Assembly: GCF_014396385.1 (NCBI RefSeq)
Contig: NZ_CP060716.1
Coordinates: 2,046,001 to 2,110,000, forward strand
Source of the DNA: Leucobacter denitrificans
Lineage (GTDB): Bacteria; Actinomycetota; Actinomycetes; Actinomycetales; Microbacteriaceae
Reading direction: 5' to 3'
DNA: 64,000 nucleotides
The position numbers and the translations under genes are program-made. Position 1 is the first letter of the stretch. The number at the start of each line of letters is the position of its first letter. The notes beneath the pieces were generated by a model, which saw nothing but the letters and a program-made list of their open reading frames with translations, did not search any database and was not told the DNA's origin. Below are positions 53,369 to 62,428 of this stretch, piece after piece.

Positions 53369-53516
53369 GACGAAAACGCGAATGCGTTTTCGGGTAGCTC
53401 TCGGTGCCGCCCACGCTGACGCAGTAGCGTCACCACGGAATATGCATAATCGCTATGCGATTTTGCCTGAATATTCCGTGCCCACGGAGCGCAGCGCGGG
53501 GTGGAGAGCTACTAAG
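53357..53516. repeat. hairpin-rich segment bounded by 13-bp direct repeats between ilvA and greA
   Basis: GAGAGCTACTAAG occurs at 53357-53369, over the ilvA stop, and again at 53504-53516, over the greA stop. The 134 bp between hold four perfect stems: CGAAAACGC/GCGTTTTCG (53371-53392), TGACGC/GCGTCA (53417-53432), CACGGAATAT/ATATTCCGTG (53434-53443 with 53471-53480), and nested in it GCATA/TATGC (53444-53458). The first is a good ilvA terminator. The whole looks like an inserted or duplicated element with target-site-like repeats. Confidence 0.6.
53371..53392 (+). terminator. ilvA terminator hairpin
   Basis: Perfect 9-bp stem CGAAAACGC/GCGTTTTCG with 4-nt loop, 2 bp after the ilvA stop; a run of four T lies in the 3' arm. 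Part of the repeat-bounded segment. Confidence 0.6.
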
Positions 53517-53994
53517 CGTAGTTCTCGACGGCGAGCACCTTGACCGGAATCGCCTTACCGTTTGGCGCCTCGTAGCTCGTCTCTTCGCCGATCTTCAGGC
53601 CGAGAATCGCAGCACCGAGCGGGCTCTCTGCGCTGTAGACATCAAGGTCTGATCCATCGGCAAGGTTGCGATTGCCGAGCAGGAAGCGCTCTTCGTCGCC
53701 AAAGATTTCTGCGGTGATTACCGTGCCAACCACGACAACACCGCTTGCTTTTGGTGCCTCGCCCACGGTCGCGTGCTTGAGCAGTTCGGTAAGGTCGCGA
53801 ATCCGCGCCTCCATCTTTCCCTGCTCGTCTTTCGCGGCGTGGTAGCCGCCGTTCTCCTTGAGGTCGCCCTCTTCGCGTGCGGCCTCGATACGTGCGGCGA
53901 TGTCTTTTCGACCGGGGCCCGAGAGTTCGTCGAGCTCGGCTTGAAGCCGGTCATACGCTTCTTGTGTTAGCCAGGTCTTGGTGGGCTCGGCCAT
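53512..53994 (-). CDS. greA: transcript cleavage factor GreA
   Basis: A 160-residue factor that rescues backtracked RNA polymerase. The N-terminal coiled coil (about 1-78) contains WLTQEAYDRLQAELDELSG and AREEGDLKENGGYHAAKDEQG, including the tip acidic residues used for cleavage. The C-terminal FKBP-like domain shows GDEERFLLGNRN and SPLGAAILGLKIGEE. ATG 53994 matches the family N-terminus (MAEPTKTWLT); the frame is open to 54057. Order greA, DUF4307, mca is typical of actinobacteria. Confidence 0.93.
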   Translation of the reverse strand: MAEPTKTWLTQEAYDRLQAELDELSGPGRKDIAARIEAAREEGDLKENGGYHAAKDEQGKMEARIRDLTELLKHATVGEAPKASGVVVVGTVITAEIFGDEERFLLGNRNLADGSDLDVYSAESPLGAAILGLKIGEETSYEAPNGKAIPVKVLAVENYA

Positions 53995-54163
53995 GGGGAT
54001 CCTCGATTCGCGTGTGCGGTGGTGCTGCACCTGAGCATCACCGCTGGAGTAAGACATAACGCCCCGTTCACCAGGGCGCCTCGACCAGCGTACCAGTGTG
54101 TACTGTGCTAGTTCATGATTGTTGCGGCAAGACTATTGGCGCTGCCGGACTATTGCCGCCGGG

Positions 54164-54586
54164 CTACAGTTCGACGGGCCAGCACGACTTTGCGTTGACT
54201 GCGGTGGCTGGCCCGATGGTGATGACGTTCACCGTCACGTCTTGGGAGCGGGTGTCGATGACCGGCAGATCCACAACCTTCCACCCAACCGTTGCCTTCG
54301 ACGTATTGAGCGCCTCAACGGCGCAGCTCACGCGAACACCTGGGTCGGTATTCACCTCGAACCGTGTCGTTGCTGTGTAGATGCCGCTCTCGGCCTGATC
54401 TTTGTTCAGCGAGAAGCCGATGTTCTTCACCTCGAGCGTGTCCTGCTGCCAACTGCCGAAGCCGATGACCAGCGCGCCGATCACAACGGCCGCGCCGCCG
54501 ACGGCCCAGCCAATACGACGATCGAACCGTCTCGAACGACGCGTGCCGTAGCGGTCTGCGACGGTTTCGCGCGACGCTTCAGTCAC
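54164..54586 (-). CDS. DUF4307 membrane-anchored protein
   Basis: A 140-residue protein from GTG 54586. A basic N-terminus (1-24) precedes one membrane helix (about 26-46), then an extracytoplasmic beta-rich domain with VRVSCAVEALNTSKATVGWKVV, which fits DUF4307. Function unknown. It is regularly found between greA and mca in actinobacteria, as here. Divergent from mca across 85 bp; the longer frame to 54736 would overlap mca and is not credible. Confidence 0.82.
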   Translation of the reverse strand: MTEASRETVADRYGTRRSRRFDRRIGWAVGGAAVVIGALVIGFGSWQQDTLEVKNIGFSLNKDQAESGIYTATTRFEVNTDPGVRVSCAVEALNTSKATVGWKVVDLPVIDTRSQDVTVNVITIGPATAVNAKSCWPVEL

Positions 54587-54671
54587 CTGAAACCCCCATA
54601 CTCTGCTGGTTAGACTAGTCGTTGTGCCAGCGTAGCGGGAATGCTTGACTGTCGCATGTGAAAGGATGCCG

Positions 54672-55538
54672 ATGACCCTCCGATTGATCGCCGTGCATGC
54701 CCACCCAGACGATGAGTCGAGCAAGGGCGCGGGCACGTACGCGCACTACCTTGGCCAGGGTGCCGAGGTACTCGTGGTGAGCTGTACCGGGGGCGAGCGC
54801 GGCGATGTGCTTAACGAGCTTGTGAGCCGCGATCCACGAAGTCGCAGAGATCTCGCTGGCTTGCGCCGCAGCGAAATGGAGCGCGCGCAAGAAATCATCG
54901 GGTTTCAGCATGTGTGGTTGGGGTACGAAGATTCTGGCCTCCCGGGTGAGGGCGATCCCATTCCCAGTGGATCGTTTGCGCACGTGCCAAAGGAAGTATC
55001 TGCTGAGGCACTCGTGCGCGTGATTCGAGACTTCAAGCCACACGTGATGATCACGTATAACGAGCAGGGTGGATACCCGCACCCCGATCACATTCGGTGC
55101 CACGAGATCAGCTACCGTGCGTGGCAGCTATCGGGTGATCCTGAGGCCTATCCCGAGGCAGGGGAGCCCTGGGAAATGAAGAAGTTGTACTACGAAGACA
55201 TTTTCAATTCGGCGCGCGTGAAGGCGATCCACGAATGGCTCTTGGAGAATCAGCCAGAATCGCCGCTGCTCGCGGCCTTCGAAGAGATGCGCGAGTGGAT
55301 GATGCGCCGCGAATACACCGGCACCGCGCGTGTCGACGTCGGTGATTTTCTTGATGTGCGCGACGCAGCATTGCTTGCCCACGCCAGCCAGGTATCACCC
55401 GACAGCTCGTTCTTCTTTTGGCCCAACGAGGTGCAACGGCAGGCTTGGCCGTTTGAGGATTATCGCCTCGCCGAGTCGCGAGTTGCGACAGCAGAGTTTG
55501 AGTTTGATTTGTTTGAAGGAATTGAGGAAGACGCGTAA
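54672..55538 (+). CDS. mca: mycothiol S-conjugate amidase
   Basis: A 288-residue zinc amidase that cleaves mycothiol S-conjugates, releasing a mercapturic acid for export; a detoxification enzyme of mycothiol-using actinobacteria. Zinc site in AVHAHPDDESSKGAGTYA (His, Asp) and YPHPDHIRCHEIS (His). CTGGERGDVLN is typical of the MshB/Mca family. ATG 54672 is chosen because GAAAGG ends 6 bases upstream; ATG 54666 is too close. The next gene overlaps its stop (TAATG). Confidence 0.9.
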   Translation: MTLRLIAVHAHPDDESSKGAGTYAHYLGQGAEVLVVSCTGGERGDVLNELVSRDPRSRRDLAGLRRSEMERAQEIIGFQHVWLGYEDSGLPGEGDPIPSGSFAHVPKEVSAEALVRVIRDFKPHVMITYNEQGGYPHPDHIRCHEISYRAWQLSGDPEAYPEAGEPWEMKKLYYEDIFNSARVKAIHEWLLENQPESPLLAAFEEMREWMMRREYTGTARVDVGDFLDVRDAALLAHASQVSPDSSFFFWPNEVQRQAWPFEDYRLAESRVATAEFEFDLFEGIEEDA

Positions 55539-55846
55539 TGACATTCATCGCGACTGCACTGCACACGATCCACGCCACTGCACTTTACGTATTCGCTGAC
55601 GATGACACCGAATTTAATGCGGACAAGGTGACGCCGGGACCCGAGGGGTTCATTGTCACCGCAGTGTTTGCGGCTGCCGTGCTCGTGCTCGGGTTCTTGC
55701 TCGTGCGCCGCATTCGGCGCAACAGTTACCGAAGCGAGATTCGTGAAGACATCGCGGCGGAGTTGGCGGCCAACGAAGTGTCAGCGGCCGGTGGCGGCGA
55801 GGAGACTCCTGACGCTGATGCGCCAAAGAAGCCAAGCGATTCATAA
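55538..55846 (+). CDS. small single-helix membrane protein, hypothetical
   Basis: A 102-residue protein whose ATG overlaps the mca stop (TAATG). An N-terminal hydrophobic stretch (about 1-19) may be a signal or weak anchor; a clear membrane helix lies at about 38-57, followed by basic RRIRRNSYR and an Ala/Glu-rich tail. Small proteins like this commonly follow mca in actinobacteria. Function unknown. Confidence 0.65.
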   Translation: MTFIATALHTIHATALYVFADDDTEFNADKVTPGPEGFIVTAVFAAAVLVLGFLLVRRIRRNSYRSEIREDIAAELAANEVSAAGGGEETPDADAPKKPSDS

Positions 55847-55858
55847 GCACGACTGATC

Positions 55859-57700
55859 GTGACTGATCGAAATCCGCGGAGCATTCTTGCCGAGGTCTTC
55901 GGATACAGCGAGTTTCGGGGCGAGCAAGAAGCAATTATTGAGCATGTGATTGCGGGCGGTGACGCAGTTGTGCTCATGCCCACGGGCGGCGGCAAGTCAC
56001 TGTGCTACCAGATCCCCGCGATTGCCCGTGAGGGCACCGGGATTGTGCTCTCGCCGCTCGTTGCGCTCATGCACGATCAGGTGATGGCGCTTCGGCTCGC
56101 GGGTGTGCGGGCCGGGGCACTGAACTCGTCGCTCGCTCCTAAGGAACGGCGTGAGGTTGAGGCGGCCTACCTCTCTGGCGAACTCGATGTGTTGTACCTC
56201 GCACCCGAGCAGCTCGCGTCTGCTGGCTCGCGGACCGTTGAATTGCTGAAGCGAGGGCGCATCGCACTCTTCGCCATCGATGAGGCACACTGCGTTTCGC
56301 AGTGGGGGCACGACTTCAGGCCCGACTACCTGAAGCTCGGAGCGCTCGCCGAAGTTTGGCCCGACGTTCCCCGCATTGCGCTCACGGCAACCGCGACTCC
56401 CGCAACGCACCGCGAGATCACCGAACGACTGCACCTCGAGTCGGCTAGGCACTTCGTGTCAAGCTTCGATCGGTCGAACATCAGCTACTCCATCGTTCCG
56501 AAGCAGAATGTTCGTGCGCAGCTGCTCTCGTTTATCCGCGATGAGCATCAGGGCGAAGCCGGTATCGTCTATGCGTTGAGCCGCAAGCGCGTCGAACAGA
56601 CGGCCTCGGCGTTGCGAGACGCGGGCATCAACGCGGTTGCGTATCACGCGGGAATGGCCGCGGAGGCGAGACTCGAAGCCCAAACCCGGTTCCTGCGGGA
56701 GGACGGCGTTGTCGTTGTCGCGACGATCGCTTTTGGCATGGGCATCGACAAGCCTGATGTGCGCTTCGTTGCGCATATCGACCTGCCGAAATCAGTTGAA
56801 GGGTACTACCAGGAGACCGGACGTGCTGGCCGAGACGGGCTGCCTTCGGCGGCGTGGATGGCGTACGGCCTCGCTGACGTCGTGCAGCAGCGGCAGTTCA
56901 TTGAGGCGAGTGACGGTGACCAAGCAGCCAAGGCCAACCAGAGCAGGCACCTTGATCACATGCTCGCACTGTGCGAGAGCGTTACGTGCCGCCGAAAGTA
57001 CCTGCTCGAGTACTTCGGTGAGCGCGAGATTGCGGATCAGTGCGGCAACTGCGACGTGTGTCTCGAGCCACCGAAGTTGTGGGACGCGACGGTTCCTGCG
57101 CAGATGCTGCTGTCTACCGTGATCCGCACACAAAAAGAGCGAGGCCGAACCTACGCGGCCGGTCAACACATCGATGTGTTGCGTGGCGTGCAGTCAGACC
57201 GTGTTGCGCAAGTGCGACTCGACGAGCTTTCAACCTGGAACATCGGCTCTGAGTGGTCGGCGACGCAGTGGCGGGGAGTCGTGCGGCACCTCGTCGCAAC
57301 CGGGCTGCTCGAGGCGCGGGGCGAGTGGGGAGTGCTGTGGCCAAGCGAGGCCGCGAAGCCAGTCTTGCGAGGCGAAGCCCAGGTGCACATGCGCGAAGAG
57401 GTCATTGCGCGCAAGGCCTCGCGCTCGTCGGGCGGTGGATCGAAGCGCTCTGCCGCCGCAGCAGATCTCACCCCCGAACAAGCTGAGGTGTTCGAGCGCC
57501 TGCGCGCGTGGCGGGCCGACGAGGCTAAGGAGCAGGGAGTGCCCGGATATGTTGTATTCGGTGACGCGACGCTGGCCGCGCTCGCCGTGCACCAGCCGAC
57601 CACTGACGACGGGCTACTCGCTATCTCTGGCATCGGCCAGGTGAAACTCGAGCGCTACGGTGCGGCAGTGCTGATGGTGCTCGCTGGGCGAGGTGAGTGA
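55859..57700 (+). CDS. recQ: ATP-dependent DNA helicase RecQ
   Basis: A 613-residue 3'-5' helicase in recombination and repair. Motif [16 protein letters not shown] (about 40), DEAH box [20 protein letters not shown], motif III LTATATP, motif [17 protein letters not shown]. The RecQ C-terminal zinc module has [12 protein letters not shown] and CGNCDVC. A winged-helix region and an HRDC domain (about 535-613; [29 protein letters not shown]) complete the usual architecture. Start is GTG 55859, in a local tandem duplication of GACTGATCG. Confidence 0.93.
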   Translation: MTDRNPRSILAEVFGYSEFRGEQEAIIEHVIAGGDAVVLMPTGGGKSLCYQIPAIAREGTGIVLSPLVALMHDQVMALRLAGVRAGALNSSLAPKERREVEAAYLSGELDVLYLAPEQLASAGSRTVELLKRGRIALFAIDEAHCVSQWGHDFRPDYLKLGALAEVWPDVPRIALTATATPATHREITERLHLESARHFVSSFDRSNISYSIVPKQNVRAQLLSFIRDEHQGEAGIVYALSRKRVEQTASALRDAGINAVAYHAGMAAEARLEAQTRFLREDGVVVVATIAFGMGIDKPDVRFVAHIDLPKSVEGYYQETGRAGRDGLPSAAWMAYGLADVVQQRQFIEASDGDQAAKANQSRHLDHMLALCESVTCRRKYLLEYFGEREIADQCGNCDVCLEPPKLWDATVPAQMLLSTVIRTQKERGRTYAAGQHIDVLRGVQSDRVAQVRLDELSTWNIGSEWSATQWRGVVRHLVATGLLEARGEWGVLWPSEAAKPVLRGEAQVHMREEVIARKASRSSGGGSKRSAAAADLTPEQAEVFERLRAWRADEAKEQGVPGYVVFGDATLAALAVHQPTTDDGLLAISGIGQVKLERYGAAVLMVLAGRGE

Positions 57701-57702
57701 AC

Positions 57703-58500
57703 CTACCGCAGGTGCACGGGGTCGAGAGCCACGAGCAGCGCGGCCGTCCAGTGGCAGAGAAACGCGAGCACAGTCAATGCGTGAAAAATCTCGTGAAACC
57801 CAAACACCCCGGGAACAGGGTTCGGCCGCTTGATTCCGTACACGACGGCACCCAGCGTGTACATGAGTCCGCCGACGACGACGAGCACCATCGACGCGAG
57901 GTTGGCATGCGCGATGTCAACGATGTACATCATGGCTGCCCACCCGAGCAGCACATACAGCGGAACGTACAGCCATCGCGGCGCGCCGATCCAGAACACT
58001 CGAAAACCTATGCCGAGTAGCGCGCCAACCCAGACGAGCACGAGCAGCAAAATGCCCTTTGAAAGCGGCAGAGCAAGTAGCGCGATCGGCGTATAGGTAC
58101 CGGCGATGAGCAAGAAGATGTTGGCATGATCGAGTCGCCTGAACACCTGCTTGGTCGTGGGCTTCCAATTGATGCGGTGGTAGAGCGCCGAAATGCCAAA
58201 CAGCAGCATGCTCGACAGCATGAACACGGCCGCGGCCCACTTCGCGATCGCGCCGTGCGCAAGTGAGATGAGCACAATGCCGGCCGCGATGGTGATGGGA
58301 AAGTTCGCGGTGTGGATCCACCCGCGCCACAGCGGCTTCACCTCTGCGATGGGTGCAGAGTCTGCAGAATCAACAGGCTCAGCGCCGTGACCATGCTCGA
58401 GCGTATCTTCGAGCAGAGGGAGCGATATGCCATCGGGCTTCGGAAACGAGCGGCTCTTGTCGGGGCGCTCGGGCTGAGCCTCGGAGGCAGTGTCATTCAT
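57703..58500 (-). CDS. hemolysin III family (PAQR-type) membrane protein
   Basis: A 265-residue protein. The polar N-terminal 55 residues are acidic. Seven hydrophobic segments follow, with family motifs: SALYHRINW after helix 2 (metal-type His), HANIFLLIAGTYTPIALL, and FGFHEIFHALTVLAFLCHW near the end, which carry the conserved His residues of the PAQR/hemolysin III superfamily. Such proteins are predicted metal-dependent membrane hydrolases; hemolytic activity should not be assumed. Convergent with recQ, 2 bp apart. Confidence 0.88.
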   Translation of the reverse strand: MNDTASEAQPERPDKSRSFPKPDGISLPLLEDTLEHGHGAEPVDSADSAPIAEVKPLWRGWIHTANFPITIAAGIVLISLAHGAIAKWAAAVFMLSSMLLFGISALYHRINWKPTTKQVFRRLDHANIFLLIAGTYTPIALLALPLSKGILLLVLVWVGALLGIGFRVFWIGAPRWLYVPLYVLLGWAAMMYIVDIAHANLASMVLVVVGGLMYTLGAVVYGIKRPNPVPGVFGFHEIFHALTVLAFLCHWTAALLVALDPVHLR

Positions 58501-58612
58501 GAATCGAGTGTATGTTGCGCACAGATCTAGTTGGGCATATATGTAGAGAATCCCCAGTAAACACTGGTGGATCGCCAGGCTCTTCGTGCGAAGACATCGC
58601 TACAATAACTGG

Positions 58613-59398
58613 GTGACGACACCCAAAATCGCGCCGCGCGCCGGCCTGCTCTACCGCCTGTATCAGCGGAGGCTGCGCCGAGAGATTGTGCCGGGCCGCG
58701 TTCCGCAGCACATCGCGGTGATTGTCGACGGTAATCGCCGGTGGGCGAAGCAGCGACTGCAAGAGCGCGCTTCGTTCGGGCACCGTGCGGGCGCACGGAA
58801 GATCCCTGAGTTCTTGGGATGGTGCGAGAATGCGGGGGTAAAAACAGTAACGCTCTACCTTCTCTCCGCAGACAACCTGACGTCGCGAGACGCGACCGAA
58901 CTCAACGATCTCGTCGGAATCATTGCCGAGCTTGCGAGTGAGCTCGCGAAGAATGAGCGCTGGCGCGTCAAGCATGTTGGGTCGACGACCGGGCTGTCGC
59001 CGGAGCTGTGTTCGGCGCTCGCAACAGCAGAAGAGCACACGAGAGGGAACGCCGGCCTGCATGTGAATCTTGCGGTCGGCTACGGAGGTCGAAGCGAGAT
59101 CGCGGCGGCCGTGCGCAGTGTCATCGAAGAGCACAGCAAGGCTGGGGGCACACTCGACACTCTCGCCGAGACGATCACTGAAGAGATGATCGGCGAGCAT
59201 CTGTGGACGCGGGGGCAAGCTGACCCTGACCTCGTGATCCGCACATCGGGCGAGCAGCGCCTGAGCGACTTCATGATCTGGCAGTCGGCCCACTCTGAGT
59301 TTTACGTCGTAGAAGCGCTCTACCCAGACCTTCGTGAGGTCGACTTCTTGCGTGCATTGCGAGATTATTCTTCGCGCCAGCGCCGCATGGGTGGGTAG
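58613..59398 (+). CDS. cis-prenyltransferase (isoprenyl diphosphate synthase, UppS family)
   Basis: A 261-residue enzyme that elongates allylic diphosphates with IPP in cis, making the lipid carrier for cell-wall synthesis or its short precursor. Catalytic Asp in VIVDGNRRWAK (about 38-48), HRAGARKIPEFLGWC, LYLLSADNL, VGYGGRSEIA and the IPP-binding RTSGEQRLSDFMIWQSAHSEFY. Actinobacteria often have two paralogues, a Z-farnesyl and a decaprenyl synthase; which one this is cannot be told by eye. GTG 58613 fits the family length. Confidence 0.88.
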   Translation: MTTPKIAPRAGLLYRLYQRRLRREIVPGRVPQHIAVIVDGNRRWAKQRLQERASFGHRAGARKIPEFLGWCENAGVKTVTLYLLSADNLTSRDATELNDLVGIIAELASELAKNERWRVKHVGSTTGLSPELCSALATAEEHTRGNAGLHVNLAVGYGGRSEIAAAVRSVIEEHSKAGGTLDTLAETITEEMIGEHLWTRGQADPDLVIRTSGEQRLSDFMIWQSAHSEFYVVEALYPDLREVDFLRALRDYSSRQRRMGG

Positions 59399-59407
59399 CC
59401 TGGGCGC

Positions 59408-60708
59408 ATGAGTGACTTCACGGTACTTCGCGCAGACGCAATGCTCACCCCGGGTGGGGTGGTGACCCCAGCAGAACTTGAGTTCGATAGTGGTGGATCC
59501 ATAACCTACGTCGGCCCACCTCGCGCTGACAGCAGTGTCACGCATGACTTAGCGGGCCACGCGCTCATGCCCGGCCTCGTGAACGGCCACACGCACTCGG
59601 CGATGACGCTGCAGCGTGGCGTCTCAGATGACGATGACTTCATGACGTGGCTAGGCAAAGTTCAAGACGTTGAGCAGAGGCTCACGCATGACGACCTCGT
59701 GGCAGGGCTCGAGCTCGCGCTCCTCGAGATGATCGAAACGGGCACGGTCGCATTTGCCGACATGTACTACTGGGATGAAGAGCTCATTGAGCGGGTGCGT
59801 GCCTCGGGAATGCGCGTGTTTGCAGGTCTCGCGTGTTCGGCTACCGATCATGTTGCCTACCCGACAGTGTCGCCAATCACGGGTGCCGAGGTGCTCGATG
59901 AGACTGAGCGGCTGGCCGCGAAGTATCGTGAGGATCCACTCGTTCGCGTCGGTTTCGCGCCGCACGCCCCGTACACGTGTACCCCGAGTTCTTGCGTGAG
60001 GTGCGCGAGCGCGCGATCGCTTCTGGAATCCCGATCCACACCCACGTCTCGGAGTCGGCGGCCGAGGTCGCGCAGCTGACAGAGCAGTACGGCAAGACGC
60101 CGGGGGAGCACCTTGATTCGCTCGAGTTTTTTGACGCCAACGTGCATGCTGCGCACTGCGTGCATCTCACCGAGAATGAGATCGTCACGTTCGCGCGCAC
60201 GGGCACATCGGTGAGCCACAACCCGGTGTCAAACCTGAAGCTCGGCAACGGCGTTGCTCCGCTGCCCGAGATGATCGCGTCGGGGGTTCGCCTGGCGATG
60301 GGCACTGATTCGGTCGCGAGCAACAACTCGCTTGATCTGTTTGAGGAGCTCAAGCACGCGACAATTCTTCACCGGGGTGCGAGGCAAGACGCGGGTGCGG
60401 TGCTCGCCCCGAGCACGCTACACATCGCGACGCAGGGCGGCGCAGAGGCGATTGGGTTTCCGCTATCTGGTGCGCTTGAGGTCGGTAAGTTCGCCGACGT
60501 CATCGCGGTGGATCTTGGGGTAACCACGTTCGCCCCATTGCAGGCCACCGCGCTCGTATCGCATCTCGTGTTTGGGGCAACCGGGCGCGATGTAGCGCAT
60601 GTCTTTATTGGCGGCAGGCACGTCTATGCCGACGGGAAGCACCTTACGCTCGACGCTGCGGCGGTGCGGGCACGCGCGACGGAGGTGCGAGCGCGGCTCA
60701 CCGCTTAG
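59408..60708 (+). pseudogene. MTA/SAH deaminase-like amidohydrolase, frameshifted
   Basis: Two overlapping frames together form one amidohydrolase. Frame one (59408 to about 59985) carries LMPGLVNGHTHSAMTLQRG with the HxH metal pair and ends in FAPHAPYTC. Frame two continues with YPEFLREVRERA, THVSESAAE, HCVHLTENE, SHNPVSNLKLGNG and MGTDSVASNNSLDLFEEL, supplying the remaining metal ligands. One missing base between 59981 and 59988 (for example a G in CCCCGAG) restores YTCTPEFLREV and a 433-residue protein. The family deaminates S-adenosylhomocysteine, methylthioadenosine or related purines. Sequencing error or real inactivation cannot be distinguished. Convergent with luxS, overlapping by 4 bp. 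Confidence 0.8.
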
Positions 60709-61196
60709 GCGATAATCGACCGATCGAACGCGTCGATGCTGATGCCCTGATCGAGCACGACCTTCGCCCATTCCTTCGCGGAGTGCAGGCTGTGGTCGCG
60801 GTAGTTACCGCAGCTCTCGGCCGTTGTGCCGGGAACGTCGTTCCACGTCACGCGATCCACAATGTCTTCGAGCGAGGCCTTAATCGCCTGAGCGACGACG
60901 GCCGCGGTGGGCTCGCCCCAGGCGATTATATGGAAACCCGTGCGGCACCCGAACGGAGAAATGTCGATGAGCCCCTCGAACCGGGTGCGAAGGAGACCCG
61001 CGAGCGTGTGCTCGATCGTGTGCAAGCCAGCGGTCGGAATCTCGCCCTCATTCGGCTGCACGAGGCGGATATCGAAGTTCGAGATAGCGTCACCCTTTGG
61101 CCCGTGCTCGACGCCGATGAGTCGAACATAGGGTGCGAGCACCTTCGTGTGATCGAGGGAAAAGCTCTCAACCTCGGCAAGCTCTAGATCAGTCAT
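60705..61196 (-). CDS. luxS: S-ribosylhomocysteine lyase
   Basis: A 163-residue metalloenzyme that splits S-ribosylhomocysteine into homocysteine and DPD, the precursor of autoinducer-2. Metal site in [16 protein letters not shown] (HxxxH) and [17 protein letters not shown] (Cys); the catalytic Cys is in [10 protein letters not shown]. All key residues are present, so it should be active. It lies beside a deaminase-like gene and a nucleosidase-like gene, which handle the preceding compounds of the same pathway. Confidence 0.95.
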   Translation of the reverse strand: MTDLELAEVESFSLDHTKVLAPYVRLIGVEHGPKGDAISNFDIRLVQPNEGEIPTAGLHTIEHTLAGLLRTRFEGLIDISPFGCRTGFHIIAWGEPTAAVVAQAIKASLEDIVDRVTWNDVPGTTAESCGNYRDHSLHSAKEWAKVVLDQGISIDAFDRSIIA

Positions 61197-61273
61197 GCGG
61201 CCAGTGTATTACCGGCCGCATGAGGTGAGTCAAACGCGAGGCGACTGTGTGACAGTTGGTGAAGCGCTGCTTG

Positions 61274-61537
61274 TTACGCAGCTCGGCTGAACGCGATGCG
61301 AGCATTGTCGCCCGCTGCATCAACCGACACGTCCCAACCTGCGCGGTTTAGGTGCGCTAGGTCGCGACGTGCGTCACCGTACTTCTCGGTTTCGACTACG
61401 TACAGGGTGCGGCCTGCGCTGCGATACACCGAACGGTGCTGTGCCCAGTTGGGAATGTGCATGGTGGAGTTCTCGCCGAGCGAGTGGTACGGGGTACGCG
61501 GTGCTGGGCGGATCTGGTTGTCATAGTGAGTTTGCAT
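61274..61537 (-). CDS. small hypothetical protein
   Basis: An 87-residue protein from ATG 61537, with AAGGA 7 bases upstream. The N-terminal third is polar; the rest (YRSAGRTLYVVETEKYGDARRDLAHLNRAGWDVSV) looks like a compact alpha/beta fold. No family recognised. It lies between luxS and a divergent nucleosidase-like gene. Confidence 0.55.
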   Translation of the reverse strand: MQTHYDNQIRPAPRTPYHSLGENSTMHIPNWAQHRSVYRSAGRTLYVVETEKYGDARRDLAHLNRAGWDVSVDAAGDNARIAFSRAA

Positions 61538-61868
61538 AGTTATGTCCTTAGGTTTGTCGCGCAGCTTCGGCCGGGCGACGGTTCTTTCAGCGCGAACCAG
61601 TCGGTAACGCGCTGGCGCGGCAGGTGTGCTCGCGCATGTTGTTCACGCGGGCGCTGAGTGCGGCGCAATGCGTGGGCGGCCTCGGTAAAGGCCCCGTCTG
61701 ATCGCAGTGGATCAGGGTGAGTCGCTATGAACCTCGCTGGAATGGGAATCTGCCCTGCACTGGGCGAAATCGCGGGTCTCGAACGAACTCGACTTCTCAT
61801 AATAGAACAAATTTTCGAATACCGCTAGTCTGGAGTTCGTTTACAAGGCACCGAACCCGGGGAGTTTC
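61538..61868. other. 331-bp region with no confident gene; holds divergent promoters
   Basis: A reverse-strand frame (61540-61800, 86 residues) is rich in Arg, Pro and Ala, lacks a recognised motif and ends two bases before the 87-residue gene. It may be chance. The right end (about 61795-61868) is A/T-richer and should contain promoters for the nucleosidase-like gene; the ribosome-binding region GGGGAG is just before ATG 61869. Confidence 0.4.
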
Positions 61869-62423
61869 ATGGGAGACCAGACCACACTGCTGGTATTTGC
61901 GCACGGCGACGAGGCATCGGCCTTCGCAAATGTGGCCCATTTGGTGACAGGCGTCGGCAAGATCAACGCCTCGGTCTCGCTCGCAAAAGCTTTGGCCGGT
62001 CATGCGTATGAGCGAGTGGTCGTGCTCGGCACCGCGGGGGTCGTGGATGGCGAGCGAGGAAGGCTCTCCCTCGACACCATTTATCAGGTGACGGCGCTTC
62101 TGCAGCACGATTACGCGCTAGCATCGCCAACACTGAAACCGGCAGGTGAGCTGGTATTGCAAGACACCGCGACTATGGCGACCGGTGACCAGTTCGTGAC
62201 GAGCGACGAGCAGCGAACACACATCTCGGGCCTCGGCGCGCAGCTCGTCGACATGGAGGGGTACGCCTACGCGAGCGTGTGCGAACGCTTTGGTGTGCCT
62301 CTGCAGCTCTTCAAGATTCCGTCGGACTATGCCGACAGTTCGACGACAATGCAAGATTGGGACGACATAGCGGTGGCGAAGAGTCACCAGCTTCGAGAGT
62401 TTTGGGACTCGAAGCTGGTCTGA
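61869..62423 (+). CDS. nucleoside phosphorylase-superfamily protein, putative MTA/SAH nucleosidase
   Basis: A 184-residue protein, shorter than the 230 residues usual for MTA/SAH nucleosidase. Family features: AHLVTGVGKINASVSLAKAL, VVVLGTAGVVDG, the substrate motif VDMEGYAYASVC with the ribose-contacting Met-Glu, and KIPSDYADSS with the catalytic Asp. Nearby luxS and a SAH-deaminase-like gene support action on S-adenosylhomocysteine or methylthioadenosine, giving adenine and S-ribosylhomocysteine for LuxS. Another nucleoside substrate is possible. Start ATG 61869. Confidence 0.75.
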   Translation: MGDQTTLLVFAHGDEASAFANVAHLVTGVGKINASVSLAKALAGHAYERVVVLGTAGVVDGERGRLSLDTIYQVTALLQHDYALASPTLKPAGELVLQDTATMATGDQFVTSDEQRTHISGLGAQLVDMEGYAYASVCERFGVPLQLFKIPSDYADSSTTMQDWDDIAVAKSHQLREFWDSKLV

Positions 62424-62428
62424 TCCGC

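Noticed and set aside
61540..61800. 86-residue reverse-strand gene
   Set aside because: Arg/Pro-rich, no family pattern and no clear ribosome-binding site; kept only as a remark on the intergenic region.
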